NCBI RefSeq assembly: GCF_004118265.1
Contig: NZ_SDHW01000005.1
Span: 124,001-188,000, forward strand
DNA length: 64,000 nucleotides
Direction: 5' to 3'
Source of the DNA: Lacibacter luteus
GTDB lineage: Bacteria; Bacteroidota; Bacteroidia; Chitinophagales; Chitinophagaceae
The first letter of the stretch is position 1. Each line of letters begins with the position of its first letter. Under the pieces are notes generated by a model, which was given only the letters and a program-made list of their open reading frames with translations, was not told the DNA's origin and ran no database searches. The position numbers were made by a program, and so were the translations under genes. Shown one piece after another: positions 37,097 through 46,199 of the stretch.

Positions 37097-38029
37097 ATGC
37101 AACTATCCACTCGTCATTTACTCGGCATTAAAGATCTTACGGCACAGGATATTCAACTCATCCTTGATACTGCCGCTCAATTCAAAGAAGTTTTACAGCG
37201 ACCGATCAAAAAAGTACCATCACTGCGTGATGTAACGATCGTAAACCTGTTTTACGAAAATTCCACCCGCACACGTATCTCGTTTGAACTGGCGGAAAAA
37301 CGTTTAAGTGCCGATACCATTAACTTCACGGCATCCGGTTCTTCTGCTGCAAAAGGCGAAACCCTGCTCGATACAGTCAATAATATCCTGAGCATGAAAG
37401 TGGATCTGGTGGTTATGCGTCATAGCGCCAGCGGTGCACCGCATTTCCTCGCCAAACATATCCCTGCAGCCATTGTAAATGCAGGCGATGGTATTAACGA
37501 ACATCCTACACAGGCATTGCTCGATGCATTTTCAATCAGAGAAAAATTAGGAACACTCGAAGGAAAGAAGGTGGCCATACTGGGAGATATTATGCACAGC
37601 CGTGTTGCACTCAGCAATATTTATTTATTGAAGAAGATGGGAGCCGAAGTAACCGTTGCCGGTCCGCCCACACTCATTCCAAAATATTTACAACAGTCGT
37701 TTGGTGTAAACGTATCGTACAACATTGAAGAAACATTGAAGTGGTGCGATGTGGCGAATGTGTTGCGTATTCAGTTAGAGCGACAAAATCAACCTTTATT
37801 CTCTTCTCTTCGTGAATACAACCTGGCTTACGGTATTAACCGCAAGTTGCTCGATTCGCTCAACAAAGAGATCGTTATCATGCATCCAGGCCCCATTAAT
37901 CGTGGAGTGGAACTGGATAGTGATGTGGCGGATAGTAAACAGTCGATCATTCTGCAACAGGTAGAAAATGGTGTAGCGGTGCGTATGGCTGCATTGTATT
38001 TGCTGGCAGGTAAACGTTCCGAAAATTAA
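37097..38029 (+). CDS. pyrB: Aspartate carbamoyltransferase catalytic subunit
   Basis: PyrB commits carbamoyl phosphate and aspartate to pyrimidine synthesis. The 310-residue product has the carbamoyl-phosphate motif FYENSTRTRISFELAEKRL and the aspartate-loop HPGPINRGVELDSDV, plus GDGINEHPTQALLD. No pyrI regulatory subunit is next to it. A DUF486 membrane protein gene follows 5 bases later. Confidence 0.95.
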   Translation: MQLSTRHLLGIKDLTAQDIQLILDTAAQFKEVLQRPIKKVPSLRDVTIVNLFYENSTRTRISFELAEKRLSADTINFTASGSSAAKGETLLDTVNNILSMKVDLVVMRHSASGAPHFLAKHIPAAIVNAGDGINEHPTQALLDAFSIREKLGTLEGKKVAILGDIMHSRVALSNIYLLKKMGAEVTVAGPPTLIPKYLQQSFGVNVSYNIEETLKWCDVANVLRIQLERQNQPLFSSLREYNLAYGINRKLLDSLNKEIVIMHPGPINRGVELDSDVADSKQSIILQQVENGVAVRMAALYLLAGKRSEN

Positions 38030-38034
38030 TTGCA

Positions 38035-38367
38035 ATGATTCGTGCAATCGTTCTTCTGCTTTTTTCAAACATCTTTATGACCATTGCATGGTATGGGCAT
38101 CTGCGTGAGCAAAATGTTCCGTATTGGAAAGTAATACTCATCAGTTGGGGAATTGCTTTTTTTGAATATTGTTTGATGGTGCCTGCAAACCGTATCGGTT
38201 ACCAGGCAGGTGTAAGTGCTTTTCAGTTAAAGATGATACAGGAAGTAATTACACTGGTTGTATTTGGCGTGTTTGCTGTTGTATATCTCAAAGAACCTTT
38301 TCACTGGAAGTATATCGTGAGTTTTCTTTTTTTATTAGGTGCTGTCTATTTCATGTTTAAGAAATAA
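38035..38367 (+). CDS. DMT / DUF486 family small membrane protein
   Basis: The 110-residue product has about four hydrophobic segments and matches the DUF486 family of small drug/metabolite-transporter-like proteins: FMTIAWYGHLREQNVPYWKVILISWGIAFFEYCLMVPANR is the usual N-terminal block (here split for length), with YQAGVSAFQLKMIQEVITL later. It probably shares the pyrB transcript, with no functional link known. A terminator-like hairpin follows. Confidence 0.85.
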   Translation: MIRAIVLLLFSNIFMTIAWYGHLREQNVPYWKVILISWGIAFFEYCLMVPANRIGYQAGVSAFQLKMIQEVITLVVFGVFAVVYLKEPFHWKYIVSFLFLLGAVYFMFKK

Positions 38368-38382
38368 CGCAGGCAAAAAAGT

Positions 38383-38410
38383 AAACCGGACTTGAAAGCC
38401 CGGTTTCTTG
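38383..38410 (+). terminator. Likely terminator after the DUF486 gene
   Basis: The stem AAACCGG / CCGGTTT is followed by CTTGTCTTG, a weak T tail. Confidence 0.55.
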
Positions 38411-38456
38411 TCTTGATCATCAAAAATGAAAAAAGGACTATCGGTTTTTGCTTGTA

Positions 38457-38861
38457 TTATTCGTTGTAAACATCTTCTTCATCCTCCTGTATCACAAACT
38501 CATCTGAATCCAATCGGCTGAATTCGTTTACATCTTTCAACGTAAAACTATCCATACCGGTTGTTTGCATCCACTCACCATGTTCTATACGAAGTACCTG
38601 TGCAGGTAAACCAAAACGAACCTGGAACTCACGTTCAAGATCAGCTACTTTTTCGGTCGGCATAATATCGATGATGCCATCTGTATGTCCGGCTTTGATT
38701 GTTTGCAGTTGAACATCATCTGGCAGAATATCTTTTTCGCAGGAAGCTTCAAATATTTTATGCGGAACGCTGTAAAACTCGAGTTTGAGATAAGGATAGT
38801 AAGAAGAAAAAACAGTTTTGATTTCTTTCAGTGTAATCCGGTCGTGCAATTGAATGTGCAT
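38457..38861 (-). CDS. Conserved hypothetical cytosolic protein
   Basis: Not recognised by name. The 134-residue product has no signal or membrane segment. Its pattern (LHDRITLKEIKTVFSSYYPYLKLEFYS, then EFQVRFGLPAQVLRIEHGEWMQTTGMDS) suggests a compact mixed alpha/beta fold, followed by a short acidic tail (VIQEDEEDVYNE). Nothing nearby on the same strand suggests a role. Confidence 0.65.
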   Translation of the reverse strand: MHIQLHDRITLKEIKTVFSSYYPYLKLEFYSVPHKIFEASCEKDILPDDVQLQTIKAGHTDGIIDIMPTEKVADLEREFQVRFGLPAQVLRIEHGEWMQTTGMDSFTLKDVNEFSRLDSDEFVIQEDEEDVYNE

Positions 38862-39031
38862 ACAGTAATCTTTAACGATAGTTAAAGGTATTTGTGTAGC
38901 AGCAGCTCATGTATGCCTGTTGTCAAAAAAGGGGATGATTGTTATCAGAAAATTTTGAAGGGAGAGAATCTGCTGAATTCTCCTGTCATCCCAACGTTAG
39001 GAGGGATCTGATCAACGCTTGTACTGCAGCC

Positions 39032-39060
39032 CAACAGATCCCTCGTATCTCGGGATGACA
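39032..39060. repeat. GATCCCTC-CGGGATGAC repeat, copy 1
   Basis: CAACAGATCCCTCGTATCTC followed by GGGATGACA matches two copies at 62640-62663 and 62802-62830 (CAACAGATCCCTCATGCTTC, then GGGATGACA). The ATCCC / GGGAT ends form a small palindrome. It lies 11 bases from the end of the beta-propeller gene. Confidence 0.75.
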
Positions 39061-39070
39061 ACAATACTCA

Positions 39071-40069
39071 TCACCAAACCAACTTCGCAATTCTTCCTTT
39101 ACCGCCTGCTAAGAAAACAGCTTTACCTTTCTTTGCTTTTTGCACCACATGAAAACCCTGTGCAGAAATATTGCGCCAGTTCATACCTCCGTCTTCACTT
39201 ATATCCACACCGGAAATACCGCAGGTAATGAGTTTCGATTTGGATAAATATTCAACACAACTCCTGTAACCAAACGGTGGAGTAGTGGGATGTATAAATG
39301 TTTTACCTGCATCTTTTGTTAACACACAATTCTTTTCAGTAGACTTTGGATTTGTAAAATCGCCACCAACGATGGTGAATGTTTTTTTATCCCATGCAGC
39401 AATAGAATTGGCGCCTGTTGTTTCTTTTCCCTGCAAAAGCGGTAACACAAATTTATCATTACGGATAAACAAGCGTGAATAAGTGCCACCTGTGATAAAT
39501 GCCAATTCATTTTTTCCAAGCGCACGGATATTGGTTCCGCTGCTGGCAAACATCGCTTCACCCGGCTCTGCAGAAGGCGCCATCTGTTCCGGCATGCTGC
39601 GCCATGTATTACCGCCATCAACTGTTACCGCCATGAAGATTTTTCCATTCATGGGATCACCGATCACCATACCACTTTCATTGCTGAAAAATTCCATGGC
39701 ATCTAAAAACATTCCTGCACGTTTATCCTGGAAAACGATCTTCCATGTAATACCACCATCAACTGTTTTTAAGATCACAGCCGGCGTATCAATTCCCATG
39801 ATGATCGCAGTATTTGCATCAAACGCTTCAATATCTCTGAAATCAGTTTTTGCAAAACCATCAACCTTGTTCCATCTGAACGTTGCGCCACCATCAATCG
39901 AACGACCGATCATGCCATTAGCACCACTTGCCCAAACAATATTATCATTCACCACACTTAATCCACGGATAGATGTTGTATGATTACTATCGAGTAATTG
40001 AATGGTTTGTGCCGATGATTGTACGCAGCAAACAAAAAGCAAAAGGGAAAAAGCGAAGAAGTATTTCAT
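39071..40069 (-). CDS. Secreted beta-propeller protein (YCF48/BNR-like)
   Basis: The start at 40069 gives a signal peptide (YFFAFSLLLFVCCVQSSAQ). The 332-residue mature protein is built of repeats with BNR/Asp-box or YCF48-like units: SIDGGATFRW, TVDGGITWKI, TVDGGNTWRS, TKDAGKTFIH and SEDGGMNWRN, each about 45-60 residues apart. This is a six- or seven-bladed propeller of the kind seen in photosystem II assembly factor YCF48 and in many Bacteroidota 'oxidoreductase' annotations. No enzyme motif is visible. Confidence 0.85.
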   Translation of the reverse strand: MKYFFAFSLLLFVCCVQSSAQTIQLLDSNHTTSIRGLSVVNDNIVWASGANGMIGRSIDGGATFRWNKVDGFAKTDFRDIEAFDANTAIIMGIDTPAVILKTVDGGITWKIVFQDKRAGMFLDAMEFFSNESGMVIGDPMNGKIFMAVTVDGGNTWRSMPEQMAPSAEPGEAMFASSGTNIRALGKNELAFITGGTYSRLFIRNDKFVLPLLQGKETTGANSIAAWDKKTFTIVGGDFTNPKSTEKNCVLTKDAGKTFIHPTTPPFGYRSCVEYLSKSKLITCGISGVDISEDGGMNWRNISAQGFHVVQKAKKGKAVFLAGGKGRIAKLVW

Positions 40070-40203
40070 ATGCTCAAAAATAAGTAATGCAAGAGTGAAA
40101 AAATCGTAAAGACTTCGCATAAATCATGCCTGCAAAAATTCAAAGACACATGTTGACTTTGAAAGAGCAAGATTTTTTCTTGTTCTTTTTGCTTGTCCAA
40201 AAA

Positions 40204-40320
40204 GAACCAAAAAAGACCCCGGCAATCAATATACAGCCTGATTGCCGGTTCACGCCTTGATTTTACTTCTATACTACTGTAGTTAAGGACAGATGAATTC
40301 ACATCAACATCCTATGTGCT
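40204..40320. repeat. Stem-conserving intergenic repeat, copy 1
   Basis: In the 416-base gap before hutH lies a repeat also found inverted at 62876-62990. Its parts in order are AAAAAAGACCCC, a 10-bp perfect stem (CCGGCAATCA / TGATTGCCGG) with loop ATATACAGCC, then GCCTTGAT, TACTACTGTAGTTAA and CATCCTATGTGCT. In the other copy the stem sequence differs but still pairs. Confidence 0.75.
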
Positions 40321-40485
40321 ATCATTACAAGTAATACTAAAGTACTGCCAAGGTTCTACTGTTTAAATCGGTAGCAACAGCTGCTTTCTTTCGTACTTTG
40401 TACCTCTTACCCCGTACTTTTCTCTTGCTAACAGCAGTTCGCATTATCTCCATAATTTCCTACATTCGCCCCGATTGCAAATTAT

Positions 40486-41985
40486 ATGACTGAATACAAC
40501 TATCTACCGCTCGACGAGCAACAGCTCACCTTCGATGAAGTAAAGAACTACCTGCATCATCAGCAATTTGTGTCCATCACCTTTCGTGCACATCATAAGA
40601 TCGAAAAATGCAGGCATTACCTCGATCAGAAGATGGCGCAAAGCGATACTGCTTTCTACGGCATCAACACCGGTTTTGGTTTTCTGCAGAATGTAGTGAT
40701 ACCCGATGATCAGTTGGAGCAATTGCAAAACAATCTGCTGATGAGCCATGCATGTGGTATGGGTGAAGAAGTGCCGGAAGAAATTGTAAAGATGATGTTG
40801 ATGTTAAAGATCAAATCGCTCAGCTATGGTTACAGTGGTGTGCAGGTTGATACAGTGAAGCGATTAATGGATATGCACAACAGTGGCGTACTGCCTGTTA
40901 TCTATCAACAGGGGTCATTGGGTGCAAGTGGTGATCTTGCTCCACTCAGTCATTTAAGTCTACCCTTGATCGGAATGGGAGAAGTGAAGTATCAAGGCAC
41001 AAGAATTAAGGCACAAGAAGTACTAATGAAACTCAACTGGCAACCCATTCATTTAAAAAGTAAAGAAGGGTTAGCGCTCATCAACGGTACACAGTTTATG
41101 AGTGCCTATGGTTTGTATTGTTTGGTACAGGCCGAACGATTGATGCAATGGGCCGATCTCATTGCTGCTATTTCCTTTGATGCGTTTGATTGTATCGATC
41201 AACCCTTTCATGAAAAGATACAGGCTATTCGTCCACACAGCGGACAAATACACACCGCTCAACAATTGCGAAACATTTTAAGCGGGAGCGAAATTGGTCA
41301 GCAGAAAAAACAACAGGTGCAGGACCCATATAGTTTCCGTTGCATACCGCAAGTGCATGGTGCAAGTAAAGATGCATTGGCACATGTAAAAGAAGTGTTC
41401 ATGCGTGAGATCAATTCAGTAACCGATAACCCGAATGTATTTCCTGATGAAGACCTCATTGTAAGCGGTGGTAATTTTCACGGTCAGCCGTTGGCGTTAG
41501 CGTTGGATTATTTTTCAATAGCGATGAGTGAGTTGGCGAACATCAGCGAACGCAGAACCTATCAACTCATCAGCGGACAAAGAGGCTTGCCTTTATTCCT
41601 TGTAAAAGAAGCCGGACTCAACAGCGGCTTTATGATTCCGCAATACACAGCAGCAGGCATTGTGAGCGAGAACAAACAACTCTGCACACCATCATCGGTT
41701 GACAGTATTTCATCAAGCAACAACCAGGAAGATCATGTAAGCATGGGTGCCAATGCAGCCACCAAAGCTTATCGTGTCATGAAGAATGTAGAAAAAGTAT
41801 TGGCCATCGAATTACTCAGTGCTGCACAGGCATTGGATTTCCGCAGGCCGTTAAAAAGCTCTTCAAAGATCGAAGAAGTGATGACCGCCTTCCGCCAACA
41901 CGTAAGCTTTGTAGATAAAGATCGGGTGCTGCATGATGATATGATGAAAGCGGTTTCATTCATAAGCAAGGATTTGAACCACTAA
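40486..41985 (+). CDS. hutH: Histidine ammonia-lyase
   Basis: HutH removes ammonia from histidine to give urocanate. The 499-residue product has the MIO-forming Ala-Ser-Gly motif in GSLGASGDLAPLSH and the family segments FYGINTGFG, LINGTQFMSAYGLY, QDPYSFRCIPQVHGASKD and NNQEDHVSMGANAATK. The last codons (Asn-His-stop) lie inside the AACCACTAAGACGC repeat, so the repeat supplies the stop codon. hutU follows 260 bases later; the two carry out the first two steps of histidine breakdown. Confidence 0.96.
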   Translation: MTEYNYLPLDEQQLTFDEVKNYLHHQQFVSITFRAHHKIEKCRHYLDQKMAQSDTAFYGINTGFGFLQNVVIPDDQLEQLQNNLLMSHACGMGEEVPEEIVKMMLMLKIKSLSYGYSGVQVDTVKRLMDMHNSGVLPVIYQQGSLGASGDLAPLSHLSLPLIGMGEVKYQGTRIKAQEVLMKLNWQPIHLKSKEGLALINGTQFMSAYGLYCLVQAERLMQWADLIAAISFDAFDCIDQPFHEKIQAIRPHSGQIHTAQQLRNILSGSEIGQQKKQQVQDPYSFRCIPQVHGASKDALAHVKEVFMREINSVTDNPNVFPDEDLIVSGGNFHGQPLALALDYFSIAMSELANISERRTYQLISGQRGLPLFLVKEAGLNSGFMIPQYTAAGIVSENKQLCTPSSVDSISSSNNQEDHVSMGANAATKAYRVMKNVEKVLAIELLSAAQALDFRRPLKSSSKIEEVMTAFRQHVSFVDKDRVLHDDMMKAVSFISKDLNH

Positions 41986-42230
41986 GACGCAAAGGCGCTA
42001 AGGAGCACGAAGAAGAAATGAACCACAGAGACACAGCGACGCAGAGGAAGAAGACGGTAGTCGTTAGCCGATAGTGGATAGTAAAAGACAATAGTCAATT
42101 AACAATAAGCAAATCAATTCGTGTTCATTCGTGCTCTGCCCTCCGTAGTTTTAACGCAGGAGGGAATTCGTAGCAAAGAAATCTGTTTTCATCCGTGTAA
42201 TCTGTGAGTAACAAAATCTTAATAATCTTT
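41976..42230. repeat. Cluster of short repeats between hutH and hutU
   Basis: The gap opens with AACCACTAAGACGCAAAGG (the TAA is the hutH stop), followed by the related AACCACAGAGACACAGCGAC unit. Further on come TTCGTGTTCATTCGTG, an imperfect palindrome CCCTCC...GGAGGG (GCCCTCCGTAG to GCAGGAGGG), and ATCCGTGTAATCTGTG. These are simple repeats of kinds that recur in the spacers of some Bacteroidota genomes. I see no gene in the gap. Confidence 0.7.
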
Positions 42231-42245
42231 TCAATCCCATAAATC

Positions 42246-44006
42246 ATGGTTCAGACAACCTACGACGCAATAAAATACAAAACCCCAACCGGCAGTGAAA
42301 AAACCTGCAAAGGCTGGATACAAGAGGCCGCATTACGCATGCTCCTCAACAACCTCAACCCCGATGTAGCCGAACGCCCCGATGATCTCATTGTATACGG
42401 TGGCAGAGGAAAAGCAGCAAGAAATTTTGAAGCCCTCGATAACATCATTGCAGCATTGAAAGTATTGGAGAACGATGAATCGTTACTCATACAAAGCGGC
42501 AAGCCTGTAGGCATGTTGAAAACACATAAAGATGCACCACGTGTACTCATCAGTAATAGTCAGTTAGTACCCAACTGGGCCAACTGGAAACATTTTGAAG
42601 AGTTGGAACAAAAAGGATTGATGATGTACGGACAAATGACCGCCGGCAGTTGGATCTACATCGGCTCGCAAGGCATTGTACAAGGCACGTATGAAACGTA
42701 TGCTGCATTAGCTGATAAACATTACAACGGTTCATTAAAAGGAACATTGAACATCACCGCCGGTCTCGGCGGCATGGGCGGCGCACAACCACTCGCCATC
42801 ACCATGAACGAAGGCGTTGCATTAATAGCCGAAGTAGAAGAATGGCGCATCGATAAACGCATCGAAACAAAATACCTCGATGAAAAATACACAAACATTG
42901 ATGAAGCGATAGATAAAGCTGTAAGGTATAAGGCAGAAGGCGTAGGGAAAAGCATCGGTGTATTATGCAACGCTGTTCATCTCTTACAACGACTCATCGA
43001 ACGCAACATCATCCCCGATACACTAACTGATCAAACAAGTGCACACGATCCACTCATTGGTTATGTGCCGCACACACTTACAAACGAGCAAGCCAACATC
43101 CTCCGCACACAAAACCCAACGGAGTACCTTGAACGCAGTTACGAAAGCATGTACCTCCATGTGCAACTCATGCTGCAACTCATGGACAAAGGCGCAATCA
43201 CCTTCGATTATGGAAACAACATCAGGGCAAGAGCGAAAGAATTTGAAGACCGTAAGAAAACAAGTCCGCAAGAAGAAAAGTCGGAAAGTCCGAAAGAAAG
43301 GCAACCGTCTTCCGGACTTTCCGACTCCCCGTCTTTCCGTCTAAATCGCTGCTTCGACTTCCCCGGCTTCGTTCCCGCCTACATCCGTCCGCTTTTCTGC
43401 GAAGGCAAAGGCCCCTTCCGCTGGGCTGCACTCAGCGGCGATCCCAATGATATTGCTGTAACCGACGAACTCATCATGAACATGTTCCCCGAGAACAAAG
43501 GCATGATCCGCTGGATGAAAATGGCGAAAGAAAAAATTGCTTTCCAGGGATTACCTGCACGCATCTGCTGGCTGGGCCAGGGCGAACGGGAAAAGGCAGG
43601 TCTTGCCTTTAACGAACTCGTACGCACCGGCAAAGTAAAAGCGCCCATTGTTATTGGTCGTGATCATTTAGATACAGGTTCGGTGGCAAGCCCCAACCGT
43701 GAAACCGAAAGCATGCTCGATGGCAGCGATGCTGTTGCCGATTGGCCCATCCTCAACGCACTCGTAAACACCGCAGGCGGCGCCAGTTGGGTAAGCCTGC
43801 ATCATGGTGGTGGTGTGGGTATGGGTTACAGCATCCACGCCGGTATGGTGATTGTTGCCGATGGTACTGATGATGCTGAACAACGTTTGAAACGTGTACT
43901 CCGCAACGATCCGGGAATGGGTGTGATAAGACATGCCGACGCCGGATATGATATTGCTAAGGAGACGTTGAAAGCAAACGATCTTGATTTCAGGGAGAGG
44001 TTGTAG
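42246..44006 (+). CDS. hutU: Urocanate hydratase, with in-frame palindromic repeat insertion
   Basis: HutU adds water to urocanate to give imidazolone propionate, using tightly bound NAD. The 586-residue product has the family segments [69 protein letters not shown], the conserved Cys in LFCEGKG and the later [19 protein letters not shown]. Residues about 337-372 (a Lys/Glu/Ser/Pro-rich loop between NNIRARAKE and [11 protein letters not shown]) are encoded by the AGTCGGAAAGTCCG palindrome family. The normal loop here is a handful of residues. Its TAG stop starts a tandem AGTTCATGGTTCAT repeat. Confidence 0.95.
   Translation: MVQTTYDAIKYKTPTGSEKTCKGWIQEAALRMLLNNLNPDVAERPDDLIVYGGRGKAARNFEALDNIIAALKVLENDESLLIQSGKPVGMLKTHKDAPRVLISNSQLVPNWANWKHFEELEQKGLMMYGQMTAGSWIYIGSQGIVQGTYETYAALADKHYNGSLKGTLNITAGLGGMGGAQPLAITMNEGVALIAEVEEWRIDKRIETKYLDEKYTNIDEAIDKAVRYKAEGVGKSIGVLCNAVHLLQRLIERNIIPDTLTDQTSAHDPLIGYVPHTLTNEQANILRTQNPTEYLERSYESMYLHVQLMLQLMDKGAITFDYGNNIRARAKEFEDRKKTSPQEEKSESPKERQPSSGLSDSPSFRLNRCFDFPGFVPAYIRPLFCEGKGPFRWAALSGDPNDIAVTDELIMNMFPENKGMIRWMKMAKEKIAFQGLPARICWLGQGEREKAGLAFNELVRTGKVKAPIVIGRDHLDTGSVASPNRETESMLDGSDAVADWPILNALVNTAGGASWVSLHHGGGVGMGYSIHAGMVIVADGTDDAEQRLKRVLRNDPGMGVIRHADAGYDIAKETLKANDLDFRERL
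43252..43340. repeat. AGTCGGAAAGTCCG palindromic element inside hutU
   Basis: The 14-bp arms AGTCGGAAAGTCCG (43279-43292) and CGGACTTTCCGACT (43313-43326) are perfect reverse complements round a 20-base loop. Both flanks continue into GTCTTTCC / AAAGACGG-type sequence as in the dnaG-prfB copy. The whole element is in frame with hutU and has no stop in that frame. Confidence 0.85.
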
Positions 44007-44034
44007 TTCATGGTTCATAGTTCATGGTTCATGG
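44005..44034 (+). repeat. Tandem AGTTCATGGTTCAT repeat at the hutU stop
   Basis: Two exact copies of the 14-base unit AGTTCATGGTTCAT are followed by GG. The first two bases overlap the TAG stop codon of hutU. The rest of the gap to 44372 has simple repeats of GGCAA/AAAGACAA type (for example AATTGGCAATAGGCAATTTG) and no gene that I can support. Confidence 0.8.
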
Positions 44035-44372
44035 AGGAAAACCCCCGTCTGACAAGTTTCATCCGGGAAGGCAAAAGACAAAAAACAAAAGCCAAGTGAA
44101 AGACAATTGGCAATAGGCAATTTGCAACAGGCAAGGGGAAAAGCGGATGACAACTGACATCTGCTGAATATAGTTGTCTTCCCGAGGGAGGATGGAACTG
44201 CTGGGTTTAGGATGGGGTAGGTTATGGCTGAGGTAAAGGGTATGATGGCTTTTGATGGAGTTAAAACGGGTGTATTACTGCTGTTGACAACGGAAGATGA
44301 ACGAAGGATGAACGGAGGATGCTTGCATTTGCGCAGGTGAATGAGTAACTTTAAGCTACTAAACGCTGACTT

Positions 44373-44672
44373 ATGGCAAGAACCAATAACAACGTGCTGC
44401 TGCGCCAATTACGAGGGCAGCTTGGAAAGCAACTGGTGGTGAAACGATACGGTACTAAAACTGTGGTGACTGCTTACCCCGATATGAGCAACGTAAAGCC
44501 CAGTACATTACAAATAACAAAGCGGAGCCTTTTTGCGGAAGCGGTGGCTTATGCGCAAGGTATTTTGCATGACCCGGTAAAGAAGGCTGCTTATGCCCAG
44601 CGACTAAAGAAAGGACAGCGTGTGTACCATGCTGCGATTAAAGAGTTTTTATCCAAGACAAAGGATGTGTAA
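44373..44672 (+). CDS. Small conserved hypothetical protein
   Basis: A 99-residue protein of a type that I have seen as a conserved small Bacteroidota ORF: it starts ARTNNNVLLRQLRGQLGKQLVVKRYGTKT, has VTAYPDMSNVKPSTLQ in the centre and a helical C-terminus (SLFAEAVAYAQGILHDPVKKAAYAQRLKK, shown in parts). The central PDMSN-type segment and C-terminal repeat of Ala/Lys helices suggest an RNA- or DNA-associated or structural role; no function is known. Confidence 0.65.
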   Translation: MARTNNNVLLRQLRGQLGKQLVVKRYGTKTVVTAYPDMSNVKPSTLQITKRSLFAEAVAYAQGILHDPVKKAAYAQRLKKGQRVYHAAIKEFLSKTKDV

Positions 44673-44913
44673 TATCTGAGCTTGTTTTGCAGCATTTAAT
44701 CTGCGAATTAATGATGCAAGAAGAGATGTTATCTTAAACTAACCGGACCGACTAGTGCCAGGTACCTGGTTGACGTAAAACAGCATACTTTCTAAAACTC
44801 TAAATTTCAGGCACAATAAGGCAACGCTTATTTTCTCCGCCTCATTCTTGCGCCAGGCTTCTGAATGTTAAAGACCTTATATGCCTGGACTAGATGGTAT
44901 GTTGCTTTCAGCT

Positions 44914-45318
44914 TCATTCCACCTCTTTTTTCCTTCGCACATAATAAAGTACAAACACGCCTTCTACTCTAAAAACAAGTTCAGTTTCATTTAATGTAAC
45001 GATCACAGCTTCCGAATCTTCCTGCTGTATCATGCTGCCATTAGCACTGATACGGTACCTGCCACTGTCAATCATCACCGTTCCCTTTGCTGTTTTAAGC
45101 CGAACAATAAAGTTTACTGAATCAATAAATGTTGTGATCATACCTACGCCTTTTTCTTTCATAGCTACCGAATCATCAAATACTCTTAAAAATTCAATTC
45201 GTTTAAACTCCCATGTGCCAACTATAAGTTGTTTATTATGTTCCTGGCTATATCCAGTTTTACCAATAATGAAGCACACAACTACAGCAAACAGGTAAAT
45301 GCGTATTCTTTTTTTCAT
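44914..45318 (-). CDS. Small secreted lipocalin-like protein
   Basis: The 134-residue product has a signal peptide (KRIRIYLFAVVVCFIIGKTGYSQ) and one lipocalin-like domain: VGTWEFKRIEF near the start, and alternating beta-strand segments to ETELVFRVEGVFVLYYVRRK. The start at 45318 is used; earlier frame does not give a signal. It lies 58 bases after the stop of the next gene upstream and is likely co-transcribed with it. Function unknown. Confidence 0.65.
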   Translation of the reverse strand: MKKRIRIYLFAVVVCFIIGKTGYSQEHNKQLIVGTWEFKRIEFLRVFDDSVAMKEKGVGMITTFIDSVNFIVRLKTAKGTVMIDSGRYRISANGSMIQQEDSEAVIVTLNETELVFRVEGVFVLYYVRRKKEVE

Positions 45319-45376
45319 AAAAATTGTAGTGAAGGCTGCCTGTACATTAAGCAGCAGCCGTGTTGAAGTGTTAATT

Positions 45377-46123
45377 CTATTGTACAATTATTTCTTCAAA
45401 CACATAATCTCTTGGCAGGTTTTCAAGCACCTCTTTTTTAATCTTTATTCCTGCATTTTTGTCTTCAATGATAAAATGATAAACAGAATAACCATACATA
45501 AACTGTAACTCTTTTCCATTAACAGTAATGCTGCTGAAATTTGTACTTGTACGGGAGTTGCTACTGCTTAAACCCGGAATTGAATAACTGTCTTTAAATT
45601 TCACGATCTCACTATTCACCGGCTCTGTAGTAAAAGTGATGGAGTTGTCCGAAAGCTTTGTTGTTTTAGTAGCAGCAGGAATACGTTGTTCAATGATGAT
45701 GCAAAAAGTCGATTCACCCGTTCTTACTTTTCTGAACCAGATACCTTTATCAACGTTGGGTAACGCATCAACTACTTCAAAGTTTATTTTATTTGTAGTG
45801 TATTTCGTTTTATCAAGATAAAATTCCAGCGGTCCTATTTCGTTCTTTCCTTTATTGATGGCGGTAACATTCATGGTTAGCTCACTGTTATCGGTAGTGC
45901 CGATATCGGTACTAAGCTGCAGTTTTCCTGCTAATGATTTAAAAATGTTTGCACGCAAATGATTGATGTCAATCGAAATCTGAAATGTTTCATGCAGTCG
46001 TGGCTGCGGCGTTGAAATAGTGAGTTCTATTGCTTGTGGCTCTGCAAGAAGTGAATCAACATTCTGAGAACGGCCAAATGCAGCCAGTAAACTAAAACAG
46101 GTAAAGAAAAACAGTTGCTTCAT
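45377..46123 (-). CDS. Secreted beta-sandwich-rich protein, unknown function
   Basis: The start at 46123 gives a signal peptide (KQLFFFTCFSLLAAFGRSQ) and a 248-residue protein. Its N-terminal half (IELTISTPQPRLHETFQISIDI) has the look of the beta-sandwich domains seen in BatD-like proteins, but it is short and lacks a C-terminal membrane helix. I do not recognise it further. It forms a likely pair with the downstream lipocalin-like gene. Confidence 0.6.
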   Translation of the reverse strand: MKQLFFFTCFSLLAAFGRSQNVDSLLAEPQAIELTISTPQPRLHETFQISIDINHLRANIFKSLAGKLQLSTDIGTTDNSELTMNVTAINKGKNEIGPLEFYLDKTKYTTNKINFEVVDALPNVDKGIWFRKVRTGESTFCIIIEQRIPAATKTTKLSDNSITFTTEPVNSEIVKFKDSYSIPGLSSSNSRTSTNFSSITVNGKELQFMYGYSVYHFIIEDKNAGIKIKKEVLENLPRDYVFEEIIVQ

Positions 46124-46199
46124 GGTTTTTATTGTTTTGATCCGGTAAATCATTTCCGGCAATAATGACGGTGATATTTTTCTGCAGCCAGCACATATA

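Noticed and set aside
44005-44034. CRISPR or other array
   Set aside because: Only two direct units with no spacers; a simple tandem repeat.
44758-44769. CCAGGTACCTGG palindrome
   Set aside because: Perfect but short, with no gene start nearby and no second copy seen.
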